The notes under the pieces were generated by a model. That model was not told where the DNA came from. It did no database searches and was given only the letters and a program-made list of their open reading frames with translations. Below are positions 33,398 to 43,178 of a stretch of DNA of 64,000 nt, in pieces; the first letter of the stretch is position 1; every line of letters begins with the position of its first letter. The position numbers and the translations under genes were made by a program. The stretch is taken from positions 1,550,001-1,614,000 of the forward strand of contig NZ_AP025185.1 of NCBI RefSeq assembly GCF_020886115.1, written 5' to 3'. Origin of the DNA: Flavobacterium ammonificans (GTDB taxonomy: Bacteria; Bacteroidota; Bacteroidia; Flavobacteriales; Flavobacteriaceae).

Positions 33398-34681
33398 ATG
33401 AGTTACGATACTTCTACTTTATCTGCTATATCAGAAGCACTAATAGCTAAAGAAAATCAATACGGAGCACACAATTACCATCCGTTGCCAGTCGTTTTAG
33501 AAAGAGGAGAAGGAGTCTATGTTTGGGACGTAGATGGAAAACAATATTTCGACTTTTTGTCGGCGTATTCTGCTGTTAATCAAGGACATTGTCATCCAAA
33601 GATTGTTGGTGCAATGGTGCAACAAGCACAAAAATTAACTTTGACATCCAGAGCTTTTTTCAATGATCAATTAGGACCGTATGAGGAATATGTGACGAAC
33701 TACTTTGGTTTTGACAAAGTATTACCCATGAACACAGGGGCAGAGGCAGTAGAAACCGCTTTGAAATTGTGTAGAAAATGGGCTTATGAGGTGAAAGGAA
33801 TTCCTGAAAATGAAGCGCAAATTATAGTTTGTGAAAATAATTTTCATGGAAGAACGACTACTATTATTTCGTTTTCCAATGACGAATCGGCGCGTAAAAA
33901 TTTCGGGCCGTTTACCAATGGCTTTATCAAAATTCCGTATGATGATGTTGATGCTTTGGCGAAAGCCTTGGCTTCTTCTAATAACATTGCAGGTTTCTTA
34001 GTAGAACCTATTCAAGGTGAGGCTGGAGTGTATGTGCCTAGCGAAGGGTATTTGGCACAAGCCATAGCTTTGTGTGCAGCTAACAATGTTTTGTTTATTG
34101 CCGATGAGGTGCAAACAGGAATTGCGCGTACAGGACGCTTATTAGCCACTTGTGGGAATTGCGAATGTAAAAAAGGTTGTGAAAACAAACCGGAAGTAAA
34201 ACCCGATATTTTGATTTTAGGAAAAGCCCTTTCAGGTGGCGTTTTTCCAGTATCGGCGGTTTTGGCGAATGATGCGATTATGAATGTAATTCATCCCGGA
34301 CAGCATGGTTCTACTTTTGGAGGAAACCCAATTGCAGCGGCAGTTGCGGTAGCGGCTTTGGAAGTCATTAAAGACGAAAATTTAGCTCAAAACGCGGCCT
34401 ATTTAGGTGAAGTTTTTCGTCATGGATTGCAAGAAATTCAGTCTCGAAATCCGTTGATTCAATTGGTTAGAGGAAAAGGTTTGCTGAATGCGATTGTAAT
34501 TGATAGTGAGGAAGATTCCGATTTAGCTTGGGAAATTTGCTTGAAATTCAGAGATAATGGATTGCTGGCTAAACCAACTCACGGTAACAAAATCCGTTTA
34601 GCGCCACCATTGGTCATTACCGAAAGCCAAATTCACGAATGTCTCGGAATTATCGAACGTTCGTTAAATGAATTTAGATAA
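33398..34681 (+). CDS. rocD: Ornithine--oxo-acid transaminase
   Basis: 427 residues from ATG 33398 (MSYDTSTL). The open frame has 18 extra codons upstream that lie before or over the candidate promoter. This PLP enzyme converts ornithine and 2-oxoglutarate to glutamate semialdehyde and glutamate. The PLP lysine is Lys276 (ILGKALSGG) and the ring-binding Asp236 is in ADEVQTG. Residues 252-261 contain four cysteines ([10 protein letters not shown]) in a loop shortly before the PLP lysine, absent from the classic human and Bacillus enzymes. It may bind metal. A terminator follows. Confidence 0.94.
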   Translation: MSYDTSTLSAISEALIAKENQYGAHNYHPLPVVLERGEGVYVWDVDGKQYFDFLSAYSAVNQGHCHPKIVGAMVQQAQKLTLTSRAFFNDQLGPYEEYVTNYFGFDKVLPMNTGAEAVETALKLCRKWAYEVKGIPENEAQIIVCENNFHGRTTTIISFSNDESARKNFGPFTNGFIKIPYDDVDALAKALASSNNIAGFLVEPIQGEAGVYVPSEGYLAQAIALCAANNVLFIADEVQTGIARTGRLLATCGNCECKKGCENKPEVKPDILILGKALSGGVFPVSAVLANDAIMNVIHPGQHGSTFGGNPIAAAVAVAALEVIKDENLAQNAAYLGEVFRHGLQEIQSRNPLIQLVRGKGLLNAIVIDSEEDSDLAWEICLKFRDNGLLAKPTHGNKIRLAPPLVITESQIHECLGIIERSLNEFR

Positions 34682-34725
34682 AAAAACAAACCCCAAAAGC
34701 GATTTCGTTTTTGGGGTTTGTTTTT
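34682..34725. terminator. Terminator between rocD and the phytanoyl-CoA dioxygenase gene
   Basis: Arms with core CAAACCCCAAAA (34687-34698) and TTTTGGGGTTTG (34709-34720), extended by A and T runs on each side. It works for both convergent genes. Confidence 0.92.
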
Positions 34726-34762
34726 GGACTTATAAAAAAATGAATTGTTAGTGTGATTGATA

Positions 34763-35737
34763 TTAAACTACACCTAATTGCTTTAAAAATTGGTGTATTT
34801 TTGATTTCTTTGTAGGTGGACTGTATTGAGGGCTAGTTTGTAAACGATCATTTAAAATGTACTTGTCTGGCGCTGTTTTATAGGAATTAATAACAGTACC
34901 GTTAAAGGATTGAACTACTTTTTCTCCAGTTTTTATATCTACTAAATTATTTCTAAGAAATAGTTCATTGGTCACCATATTGGATAACATAGGTGTATAA
35001 TAAATACAATCTTTGAAATAGTAATGGGTTACCATAGAATATCGTGATGCTTGTTCATTTAATACTTTGGAACCTCCATGTATAATATTGGACGACCAAA
35101 TTAAAACATCTCCTTTTTTTGCATAAAACGGTTTCTTCTCGAATTGGTGCACTTCAACAATTTTTTCAATAAAATCTTCATACTCAATATAATCAGAATA
35201 GGCGGTATCTACTGGAGTGGATTTAAAATGGGAAAAATTATATTCAGGTAGGTTTTGTGATTTTGGATAATAAAAAACTGCTCCATTTTCTGGTGTAATA
35301 TCTTCTAATGCCACCCAAACCCCGCACATGAACTTAGCCGGGATGGAACTAAAGTGAATGGTATCTGAGTGCGCTCTTTGTTGGGAACCTACTCTAAAAT
35401 TCAAGGTTTGAAAAGGGATTGGTTCACGTTCATAAAGCATTTCCAAAACCGAAGCGATTTCAGTGTTACAAGCCACATTTTTGGTGCTTTCTGAATACAT
35501 CCATAAATCTTGAATTCGGACATGATCTCGTTGATTCTCCATCTTGAATTCAGGATTATACCCTTTGTTATCCATATCTGATTTAATGGCGTCAATTTCG
35601 GATTCCGAAATCAAATTGGGAATGACAATAAATCCATTTTCGTTATAATCAATGGCCAATTGTTTATTTTTTTCAGAGAGATTTTTACTGTCTAATAGTT
35701 CTTTAAAAAAAGGCGATTCTACCCAAGGTGTATTCAT
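34763..35737 (-). CDS. Phytanoyl-CoA dioxygenase family protein
   Basis: 324 residues from ATG 35737 (MNTPWVESPFF). An in-frame ATG 14 codons upstream is also possible. Iron ligands of the 2-oxoglutarate oxygenase fold are His and Asp in AHSDTIHF (about residues 142-149) and a later His in SSNIIHGGSK (about 224). The arginine for 2-oxoglutarate is probably in ASRYSMVTHYYF. Members hydroxylate varied small molecules, so the substrate cannot be given. It stands alone with no pathway neighbours. Confidence 0.82.
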   Translation of the reverse strand: MNTPWVESPFFKELLDSKNLSEKNKQLAIDYNENGFIVIPNLISESEIDAIKSDMDNKGYNPEFKMENQRDHVRIQDLWMYSESTKNVACNTEIASVLEMLYEREPIPFQTLNFRVGSQQRAHSDTIHFSSIPAKFMCGVWVALEDITPENGAVFYYPKSQNLPEYNFSHFKSTPVDTAYSDYIEYEDFIEKIVEVHQFEKKPFYAKKGDVLIWSSNIIHGGSKVLNEQASRYSMVTHYYFKDCIYYTPMLSNMVTNELFLRNNLVDIKTGEKVVQSFNGTVINSYKTAPDKYILNDRLQTSPQYSPPTKKSKIHQFLKQLGVV

Positions 35738-36136
35738 GATAATGTAATTGTTTATAAGCTTATTGATAATGGAATTCAATTCAGTTCAATAGTGTCCATT
35801 GCTAAGTTAAAGGTAAGAAGTAATTACTATAGAACAGTTTTTTTTGTTAAAAAAATAAATAGTAAGCTCGATTTTTTTAAAAAAAATCTATTCGATAGTA
35901 ATAGTATTCAAAATCAAGACATTTTATTAAGTAGATTTTTGTACCAAATCAAGATATGGTGGGTAGGTACAAACATCTTTTCAGTTTTATAACAGTTTAT
36001 TGATTGGCGTAGGCAGGGTATTTAAGCATCAGTCAAAATATTTCTAAAATGTTAATAAGAGTATTGATTTTTAAATACTTAAATTTTAAAAAACCGCTAT
36101 TCTGTTTTGTATTTATTTTGAGTTTTTTGAGTTAAT
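35738..36136. other. Non-coding gap with no identified element
   Basis: AT-rich region between two minus-strand genes. A 66-codon plus-strand frame (35792-35992) has no family features, and its lysine- and asparagine-rich, low-complexity content suggests chance. No hairpin with a T-run, repeat or RNA gene was recognised. Confidence 0.5.
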
Positions 36137-36970
36137 TTATTTTAATTCCTCTTCTTTTTTAAACATTAGAGAAGTTAAATTATGATTAGGGTCATAAAGT
36201 CGCATTTCAATAACTTCATCAAAATCATTTCTTAATTGAATTTGATATCCGCCAATTAAGTCTATAAATTGTATACCATAATTTTCACCAATACTATTTT
36301 TATAAAAATAAATAGTGGACTTATTTTTTTCTATAACCTTTTTAAATTCAAGTTCAAAGGTTATATTATTTTTACTTGAAGATTTGACAATGGTAATTTT
36401 ACCATTTTTACCGTAGGTATTTTCATATTTATTAAAACCAGTTAGTTGATTTTTTTTATTAAAAGATTTACTTTCGATATAGTTTCCTTTTTCATCATAA
36501 ACCCATTCATAACTAAGGTAATATATTTGACTATTTTTTTCTTTATTGAATAATTTAGTATTCAAATTCAATTCATTATATTCTCTTTTTTGACAATTTA
36601 TGGTATCACCATTTAGAATTTGATAGGATTCGATTTGGTTTCTTCTATCATCATAAATTGACACTAATTTATTAATAGTATCCCCTTTAGTGTTTATGTA
36701 AGCTTGTATATGTAACTTTCCGTTATTTTTTTTAATAAATGATGTTTTTATGTCTGATTTAATTTTATCTCCAGATTTTAAATTAATATCATTTTCTTCA
36801 GCTTTTAAAATATTTCTAAGACTGTCTAAAAAGGTAACTTGTACTACTTTCTTAATAGTGTCTTTTTTATTTATCTCGTATGCAAAAGTAGTTTGTTTAT
36901 AAAATGCTTTATTTTGACTTAAAGCTGTTAATGATATAAAAGTTAAAGAGAATAATAATATTTTTTTCAT
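36137..36970 (-). CDS. Secreted protein of unknown function
   Basis: 277 residues with a signal peptide (about 1-18, MKKILLFSLTFISLTALSQ). The body is rich in Lys, Asn and Thr. It has repeated strand-turn units such as YDEKGNYIESKSFNKKNQLTGFNKYENTY, similar in style to the RHS/YD or MORN-like repeats often found in Bacteroidota secreted proteins. No enzymatic motif is visible, and I do not recognise a family. It is transcribed alone, divergent from dnaK. Confidence 0.65.
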   Translation of the reverse strand: MKKILLFSLTFISLTALSQNKAFYKQTTFAYEINKKDTIKKVVQVTFLDSLRNILKAEENDINLKSGDKIKSDIKTSFIKKNNGKLHIQAYINTKGDTINKLVSIYDDRRNQIESYQILNGDTINCQKREYNELNLNTKLFNKEKNSQIYYLSYEWVYDEKGNYIESKSFNKKNQLTGFNKYENTYGKNGKITIVKSSSKNNITFELEFKKVIEKNKSTIYFYKNSIGENYGIQFIDLIGGYQIQLRNDFDEVIEMRLYDPNHNLTSLMFKKEEELK

Positions 36971-37185
36971 TGTTAAGTTTTATAAGATTTTTTGATATAT
37001 AAGGTATAACTTTCGTAAGTACGAAAAAATATTTAAAAGTACACTCAATATAATATTGATAAACTAAAGTTTATTTCACTTTATTTTTTTCAAATATACT
37101 TATTTATGCTTAATAACTAGATTGTAATTATAATTGTATGAAAATGTCATCTTGTCAGCCATTTTCACGTCAAACAGACTAAAAA

Positions 37186-37227
37186 CTGACAATTTCTATG
37201 CTGTCAGGGACTTGGCACAAAGATTGA
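37186..37227 (+). promoter_or_regulatory. Sigma-54-like dnaK promoter with upstream inverted repeat
   Basis: TGGCAC (37213-37218), five bases, TTGA (37224-37227). This gives the -24 GG and -12 G at the exact ten-base spacing of sigma-54 promoters, with GA in place of the usual GC. Just upstream, CTGACA (37186-37191) and TGTCAG (37202-37207) form a perfect inverted repeat with a ten-base centre, and another TTGTCAG lies at 37152-37158. No good TAnnTTTG box was seen near the start. The 309-base gap before dnaK (36971-37279) otherwise holds only AT-rich DNA. Confidence 0.55.
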
Positions 37228-37279
37228 CTTGTCGAGTTCGAGTGATTAATGAATATCAAATAAATTAAATATAATCAAA

Positions 37280-39166
37280 ATGGGTAAAATCATCGGAATT
37301 GATTTAGGTACAACCAACTCTTGTGTTTCTGTAATGGAAGGTAACGAGGCAGTTGTAATACCTAATGCGGAAGGTAAAAGAACAACTCCTTCTATTATCG
37401 CTTTTGTTGAAGGCGGAGAAATTAAAGTAGGAGATCCTGCAAAAAGACAAGCGGTAACAAATCCTACCAAAACTATTGCTTCTATCAAACGTTTCATGGG
37501 ACAATCGTTCAGCGAAACAACTTCAGAAGCAAAACGTGTTCCTTATTCAGTTGTAAAAGGTGACAACAATACGCCACGTGTGGATATTGACGGTCGTTTA
37601 TACACTGCTCAAGAATTGTCAGCTATGACACTTCAAAAAATGAAAAAAACAGCTGAGGACTATTTAGGTCAAACAGTTACTGAAGCAGTTATTACTGTTC
37701 CAGCTTATTTTAACGATGCACAACGTCAAGCTACAAAAGAAGCGGGTGAAATCGCTGGTTTGAAAGTAATGCGTATTATCAACGAACCAACTGCTGCTGC
37801 TTTAGCGTATGGTTTGGATAAAAAAGGTAAAGATCAAAAAATTGCTGTTTACGATTTAGGTGGTGGTACTTTTGATATTTCTATCCTAGAATTAGGAGAC
37901 GGAGTTTTTGAAGTATTGTCTACAAATGGAGATACGCACTTAGGTGGAGATGACTTTGACCAAACAATCATTGACTGGTTGGCAGACGAATTTAAAGCAG
38001 AAGAAGGAATTGACTTGCGTTTAGACCCAATGTCATTACAACGTATCAAAGAAGCTGCTGAGAAAGCTAAAATTGAGTTGTCATCTTCAGCTGAAACTGA
38101 AATCAACTTACCATATGTTACTGCTACGGCTTCAGGACCTAAACACTTAGTGAAAAAATTAACTAGAGCACAATTCGAAAAATTGTCTGATACTTTAGTA
38201 AAACGTTCTATGGAGCCAGTTGCTAAAGCATTAAAAGATGCAGGTTTATCTACATCTGATATTGACGAAGTAATCTTAGTAGGAGGTTCTACTCGTATGC
38301 CAAGAATTGCTGACGAAGTAGAAAAATTCTTTGGTAAAAAAGCGTCTAAAGGAGTTAATCCTGATGAAGTAGTTGCTATTGGAGCTGCTATTCAAGGTGG
38401 AGTTTTATCTGGAGATGTAAAAGATGTATTGTTACTTGACGTAACTCCTCTTTCTTTAGGTATCGAAACTATGGGTGGTGTAATGACTACATTAATTGAG
38501 TCTAACACAACGATTCCAACTAAAAAATCACAAGTATTCTCTACAGCTGCTGATTCTCAACCATCTGTTGAAATTCACGTATTGCAAGGTGCTAGAGCAA
38601 TGGCTGCAGATAACAAAACTATCGGTCGTTTCCACTTAGATGGTATTCCACCAGCACCAAGAGGAGTTCCACAAATTGAAGTTACTTTTGATATTGATGC
38701 TAATGGTATCATCAAAGTTTCGGCTACTGATAAAGGAACTGGAAAATCTCATGACATTCGTATCGAAGCTTCTTCTGGATTAACAGCTGAAGAAATCGAG
38801 AAAATGAAAAAAGATGCTGAAGCGAACGCTGAATCTGATAAAATAGCAAGAGAAAAAGCTGAAAAATTAAACGAAGCAGACGGAATGATCTTCCAAACTG
38901 AAAGTCAATTGAAAGAATTGGGTGATAAATTATCTGATGACAACAAAGTGGCTATCGAGTATGCTTTAACTGAATTGAGAATGGCACACCAATCTCAAGA
39001 CATTCCAGCTATTCAAACTGCTTTGGACAACATCAATGCAGCTTGGAAAAAGGCTACTGAAGCGATGTATGCTCAGGGAGAACAAGGTCAAGCAGATGCA
39101 CAACCTCAAGGGGATGGGCAATCAGGTGACAATGTAGAAGACGTTGACTTCGAAGAAGTGAAATAA
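37280..39166 (+). CDS. dnaK: Chaperone DnaK (Hsp70)
   Basis: 628 residues. The ATP-dependent chaperone folds and protects proteins with DnaJ and GrpE in the cytoplasm. The ATPase domain runs from [16 protein letters not shown] (residues 5-20) through [19 protein letters not shown] and [11 protein letters not shown]. The linker [18 protein letters not shown] is at about 375-395. The substrate-binding domain and helical lid follow, with an acidic tail ending [12 protein letters not shown] as in other bacterial DnaKs. It is monocistronic here: dnaJ and grpE are not adjacent. Regulation probably uses the sigma-54-like promoter upstream. Confidence 0.99.
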   Translation: MGKIIGIDLGTTNSCVSVMEGNEAVVIPNAEGKRTTPSIIAFVEGGEIKVGDPAKRQAVTNPTKTIASIKRFMGQSFSETTSEAKRVPYSVVKGDNNTPRVDIDGRLYTAQELSAMTLQKMKKTAEDYLGQTVTEAVITVPAYFNDAQRQATKEAGEIAGLKVMRIINEPTAAALAYGLDKKGKDQKIAVYDLGGGTFDISILELGDGVFEVLSTNGDTHLGGDDFDQTIIDWLADEFKAEEGIDLRLDPMSLQRIKEAAEKAKIELSSSAETEINLPYVTATASGPKHLVKKLTRAQFEKLSDTLVKRSMEPVAKALKDAGLSTSDIDEVILVGGSTRMPRIADEVEKFFGKKASKGVNPDEVVAIGAAIQGGVLSGDVKDVLLLDVTPLSLGIETMGGVMTTLIESNTTIPTKKSQVFSTAADSQPSVEIHVLQGARAMAADNKTIGRFHLDGIPPAPRGVPQIEVTFDIDANGIIKVSATDKGTGKSHDIRIEASSGLTAEEIEKMKKDAEANAESDKIAREKAEKLNEADGMIFQTESQLKELGDKLSDDNKVAIEYALTELRMAHQSQDIPAIQTALDNINAAWKKATEAMYAQGEQGQADAQPQGDGQSGDNVEDVDFEEVK

Positions 39167-39185
39167 TAATTTCATTTATATCAAC

Positions 39186-39218
39186 AAAAAACCGAGCTAG
39201 AAATAGCTCGGTTTTTTT
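39186..39218. terminator. Terminator between dnaK and the metalloprotease gene
   Basis: Arms CCGAGCTA (39192-39199) and TAGCTCGG (39204-39211), loop GAAA, with A run before and T run after. It suits both convergent genes. Confidence 0.94.
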
Positions 39219-39254
39219 ATAGTATTCTATCCGACTCTTACAAGTCGAATTGTA

Positions 39255-41816
39255 TTATTTAGGATCTAATGCATTCTCAATTCGAGCTGCTAAATCCAAT
39301 AAGTGTAACTTACTTAATCTATCAGTTGAACGAGCCGCAGCTGCTTTTACACTAGCTTTTAATCCTACTAATTGTCCTCTAGCGATAGAAGGTAAATCAG
39401 TTTGATTCAAATTAACTGTTCTTGTATTGAAACCATAAGTCACTCCAACAGGTACTGAACGAACAGTTGCATTTCCTGGTTTTAATAATCCAGTTACTTT
39501 ATCGATAAATACTTTTTGAAGATTTCTTCTGTGTATATCGATAGGTGTATTGGATTTTAATTCAGCAAAAATTCCGTTGCGAACATCTGTCATTAATTCA
39601 TCTACTGTGTAGTTGTTTTTGTTGATAGAAGAACCTTCAAACAAACGAACCATTCTATCTCCAGCCAATAAATTATTCAATGTAGATTCTTGCATCGCTT
39701 TGATTGCCTCTACGCCATTATCTGGATTGATTTTAGCTAAAACGCTTTGATTCATCAACCATTTTGGTGTAGCAAATAATTGCGTATTTAAGAAACTAAC
39801 AGCTTCTTTTTGGATACTTCTTGGTACTACTTCAAATTGATTTCCACCCATATCGTAGGTTTTTGGAGTATCATAAATACCACCTACATTTTTGGTTACG
39901 TGTCCTAAATAACGTCTAAATTGACCCGTTAGTGCTGAATATAATTCATCTAATTCAGCATAACTTTCTCCTTTTTCTGCACTCCATTCTACTAATTTAG
40001 GAAGAATACGTTGTAAATTTTTAATTCCGTAAGCCGAAGCTTTCATAGCATTGTCTCCAATATCTTCTGTCTGATATCTTGGATCATAAGGACTGGTTTC
40101 TGTACCAAACCAAAGACGACGATTTTTGTATGCTTCTTTGGTCATCTCGTTCAGAATCGCTTTCTCTTCTTTGTCAGTTTTGGCATCATCAAAATAAGAA
40201 TACCCCCATTTGATAGCCCATTTGTCATAATCACCAATTTTTGGGAACAAATGTTTTACACCGTCTTCAGGTTGTGCCACATAATTGAAACGAGCATAGT
40301 CCATTATAGAAGAAGTATGTCCGTTTTTCTCTTGGAAGGCAGGATCTCTCAATTTCTCTACTGGAGTAGCTGAACTAGCTCCCATATTATGACGTAATCC
40401 TAAAGTATGACCTACTTCATGAGAAGATACAAAACGAATTAATTCGCCCATTAAATTGTCATCAAATTGTTTTTTTCTAGCAGCAGGATCTACAGCAGCT
40501 GTTTGTATTAAGTACCAATTGCGCAACAAACTCATGATGTTGTGGTACCAGCCAATATGACTTTCTAGAATTTCTCCCGTTCTAGGATCATGAACGTTTG
40601 GTCCGTATGCATTTTGGATTTCAGCAGCAAAATAACGCAATACTGAAAAACGAGCGTCTTCCAAACTCATTGTTGGATCATTTTCTGGCCAATATTCTCC
40701 ACGAATAGCATTTTTCCATCCTGCATGTTCAAAAGCTACTTGCCAATCGTCGATACCTTGTTTGATGTATTTTTTCCATTTGTCTGGTGTAGCAGGGTCA
40801 ATGTAATAAACGATAGGCTTAGCTGGTTCGATCAATTCACCTCTTTTTTGCTTTGCAGCATCTTCTTTTGATTTTGGTTCTAAACGCCATCTTACAGCAA
40901 AAACCTCTGTATCAGATTTATGTGATTCTTCTTCAAAAACACCATATTGGTTAGCAAAATAACCTACACGCGCATCAAATGTTCTTTTGCGCATCGGATT
41001 TTTTGGTAAAGCTATCATCGATGTATTCAGTTCCACAGTTAAAAATCCTGAATCCAATCCTGCAGGTAAATTAGTGCCGATTTTTGGTGTAGGATTTAAT
41101 GATAATAAAGCTGGAACAGTAGAATAGGTTTTTACCGTTCTAATTTCAGTATTGATAGGGAAACTGCTTATTTTTTGAATAAATGATTTTTCCTTTTGAA
41201 ACGCCTGAATACTCAATGTTTGTTTTTTTACAGGATCCAATGAAAATGTTTGTACATCCGCATCAAAGGTTGGTGTCATGTCAATAACATAAGCTACTTC
41301 TTTGCCATCTTTGTCCTTCTTGATTGCTAGAATATCATAGTTACCAATAATTGGATTGGCTGAAGAGTTTTTTACAGCTTGAGCCAATGGCTTATCCCCA
41401 TCTGGAGACATGATAACATAACTGATAGATCGCAATAACATCGTGTTGTTCAATCCTTTTTCAAATTGAATCACTTGTCGGTTTACTTCTTCACCACCAA
41501 AAATTCCACCTCCAGCAGGAGTTTTAGAAAATCTGGTAATGGTCATAATTTCAGTATCTAATAGTGTTGCTGGAATTTCAAAAAGGTATTTAGCATCCAT
41601 TTTGTGAATATCTATCAATCCTTTTTGTGTAACCGCTGTGGTATCAATTACTTTATTGTAGGGTTTAGGACCTTTTTTTGCGTCAGGTTTTGGGGTCTCT
41701 GAAGCTGTAACAGCAGGTTTTGCTGCATCTTTCTTTTTTTTGTTTTGGCCTATAGCTCCTTGGCTAAAACACAAAAACAAACTTGCTAAAATTAAACTTG
41801 ATTTAAGTTGTACCAT
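39255..41816 (-). CDS. Secreted zinc-dependent metalloprotease (DUF5117/DUF5118 type)
   Basis: 853 residues with a signal peptide (about 1-23, ending GAIGQ) followed by a lysine-rich linker. The N-terminal half corresponds to the DUF5118/DUF5117 domains of large Bacteroidota metalloproteases. The catalytic zinc motif is HEVGHTLGLRHN, an extended HExxHxxGxxH, near residue 465, with a Met-turn candidate SSIMDYARFNY further on. It is a metzincin of unknown substrate, periplasmic or secreted. Transcribed alone. Confidence 0.9.
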   Translation of the reverse strand: MVQLKSSLILASLFLCFSQGAIGQNKKKKDAAKPAVTASETPKPDAKKGPKPYNKVIDTTAVTQKGLIDIHKMDAKYLFEIPATLLDTEIMTITRFSKTPAGGGIFGGEEVNRQVIQFEKGLNNTMLLRSISYVIMSPDGDKPLAQAVKNSSANPIIGNYDILAIKKDKDGKEVAYVIDMTPTFDADVQTFSLDPVKKQTLSIQAFQKEKSFIQKISSFPINTEIRTVKTYSTVPALLSLNPTPKIGTNLPAGLDSGFLTVELNTSMIALPKNPMRKRTFDARVGYFANQYGVFEEESHKSDTEVFAVRWRLEPKSKEDAAKQKRGELIEPAKPIVYYIDPATPDKWKKYIKQGIDDWQVAFEHAGWKNAIRGEYWPENDPTMSLEDARFSVLRYFAAEIQNAYGPNVHDPRTGEILESHIGWYHNIMSLLRNWYLIQTAAVDPAARKKQFDDNLMGELIRFVSSHEVGHTLGLRHNMGASSATPVEKLRDPAFQEKNGHTSSIMDYARFNYVAQPEDGVKHLFPKIGDYDKWAIKWGYSYFDDAKTDKEEKAILNEMTKEAYKNRRLWFGTETSPYDPRYQTEDIGDNAMKASAYGIKNLQRILPKLVEWSAEKGESYAELDELYSALTGQFRRYLGHVTKNVGGIYDTPKTYDMGGNQFEVVPRSIQKEAVSFLNTQLFATPKWLMNQSVLAKINPDNGVEAIKAMQESTLNNLLAGDRMVRLFEGSSINKNNYTVDELMTDVRNGIFAELKSNTPIDIHRRNLQKVFIDKVTGLLKPGNATVRSVPVGVTYGFNTRTVNLNQTDLPSIARGQLVGLKASVKAAAARSTDRLSKLHLLDLAARIENALDPK

Positions 41817-42048
41817 TTCATTCCTCTTTTTAATTAATAATTGTTAGTATAGAATAAGGCAATAGTTTTCGTTTAAGAAACGAAAATCAAATCTATACAT
41901 ATTTATTTATATACAAATGCGAATTTTATTTTTTTTAAATTCAGCAACTACTTTTTCTTTTATCTTTATACTAAATTGAATTAACTGGAAAAGTAATCTT
42001 CTCTCCATTTATTGCCGAGACGGATTTTCAAGTTTTTATTTTTAGTTT

Positions 42049-43125
42049 ATGCAAATGAGAAAAATAGTTTATAAGAAGGGTAGAAAAGTACAACCCTTGC
42101 ATTTTGAGTATACAGGTTTACATAAGAATAACGATTCAGAAATGCAATTGTTTGTTTATAATGATACTGATTTGACGGAATATGAAAAAATTGAAGTGGC
42201 TGATTTTGATCAATCTTTAATATGTCAAAAAACGAACTGGATAAATATTCACGGTTTGAACAATATTGAATTACTTCAATCAGTAGGTAATTATTTTGAA
42301 ATAGATACCTATATGTTGGCCGATATTTTAAATACTACTAAAAGAACTAAACTAGAAGAACAACAAGATGTCTTGTTTTTTAATATTAAATCACTTTTAC
42401 CGAAAGACAATTCAGATAATATTCAAACGGAACAAATCAGTTTTTTAATTAAAGAAGGAGTTTTAATTTCCTTCCAAGAAAAACGAAGTGATTTTTTTAC
42501 TCATATTAGAGAACGAATTCGATCTCATTCTGGAATTGTGAGAACTAAAAAAGCCGATTTTTTATTGTACGTTTTGTTAGATGCTATTATGGAAAACTTC
42601 TACATTACTTTGGAACATGAGGAACATAAAGTAGAAGAATTGATTAATTTATCCAAGAATAGTGACAATCCAATCATTCTAGAACGAATTGAAAAACATC
42701 GTGATAATTATAATTTCTTAAAACGTTCCATCATTCCGTTACGTGATTCATTGTATGACATTAAAACCATTAAAGACGACAATGTGTTTAATTTAATTGA
42801 AAACGATAATTTTAGTTTTTTTTCAAGATTATACCAAAAAAGTTTGGAACTGTTGGAACAAATTGAATCGGATAGGATTGCTTTAGATAGCGCTTCTAAT
42901 TTCTTTTTTTCGGCTCAAACTCAAAAAATGAATGAGATTATGAAAACTTTAACGATAGTGTCTTCCATTTTTATTCCGCTTACGTTTATTGCAGGTGTAT
43001 ATGGAATGAATTTTCAGAATATGCCTGAATTGAAATATCCTTATGGTTATCATACTGTTATAGGAGGTATGGTTTTCTTAGGAATCGCTATGGTGATTTA
43101 TTTCAAAAAAAGAAGGTGGTTTTGA
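42049..43125 (+). CDS. corA: CorA-type magnesium/cobalt transporter
   Basis: 358 residues. A long cytoplasmic domain is followed by two membrane helices at the C-terminus. The family signature GMN is in the segment GVYGMNFQNMPE between them, and the protein ends with the basic tail KKRRWF. It mediates passive uptake of divalent cations as a pentamer. A second ATG two codons later is an equally possible start. It is followed after 53 bases by a GH97 gene with no functional link. Confidence 0.92.
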   Translation: MQMRKIVYKKGRKVQPLHFEYTGLHKNNDSEMQLFVYNDTDLTEYEKIEVADFDQSLICQKTNWINIHGLNNIELLQSVGNYFEIDTYMLADILNTTKRTKLEEQQDVLFFNIKSLLPKDNSDNIQTEQISFLIKEGVLISFQEKRSDFFTHIRERIRSHSGIVRTKKADFLLYVLLDAIMENFYITLEHEEHKVEELINLSKNSDNPIILERIEKHRDNYNFLKRSIIPLRDSLYDIKTIKDDNVFNLIENDNFSFFSRLYQKSLELLEQIESDRIALDSASNFFFSAQTQKMNEIMKTLTIVSSIFIPLTFIAGVYGMNFQNMPELKYPYGYHTVIGGMVFLGIAMVIYFKKRRWF

Positions 43126-43178
43126 TTGTATAATGTAAGTAAAAATTCAAGTATATTCGCATTCTTAAATTTAGTATA

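Noticed and set aside
35792..35992. 66-codon plus-strand frame in the gap after the phytanoyl-CoA dioxygenase gene
   Set aside because: Low-complexity Lys/Asn/Phe-rich product, no promoter or family match, and AT-rich DNA makes such frames common by chance.
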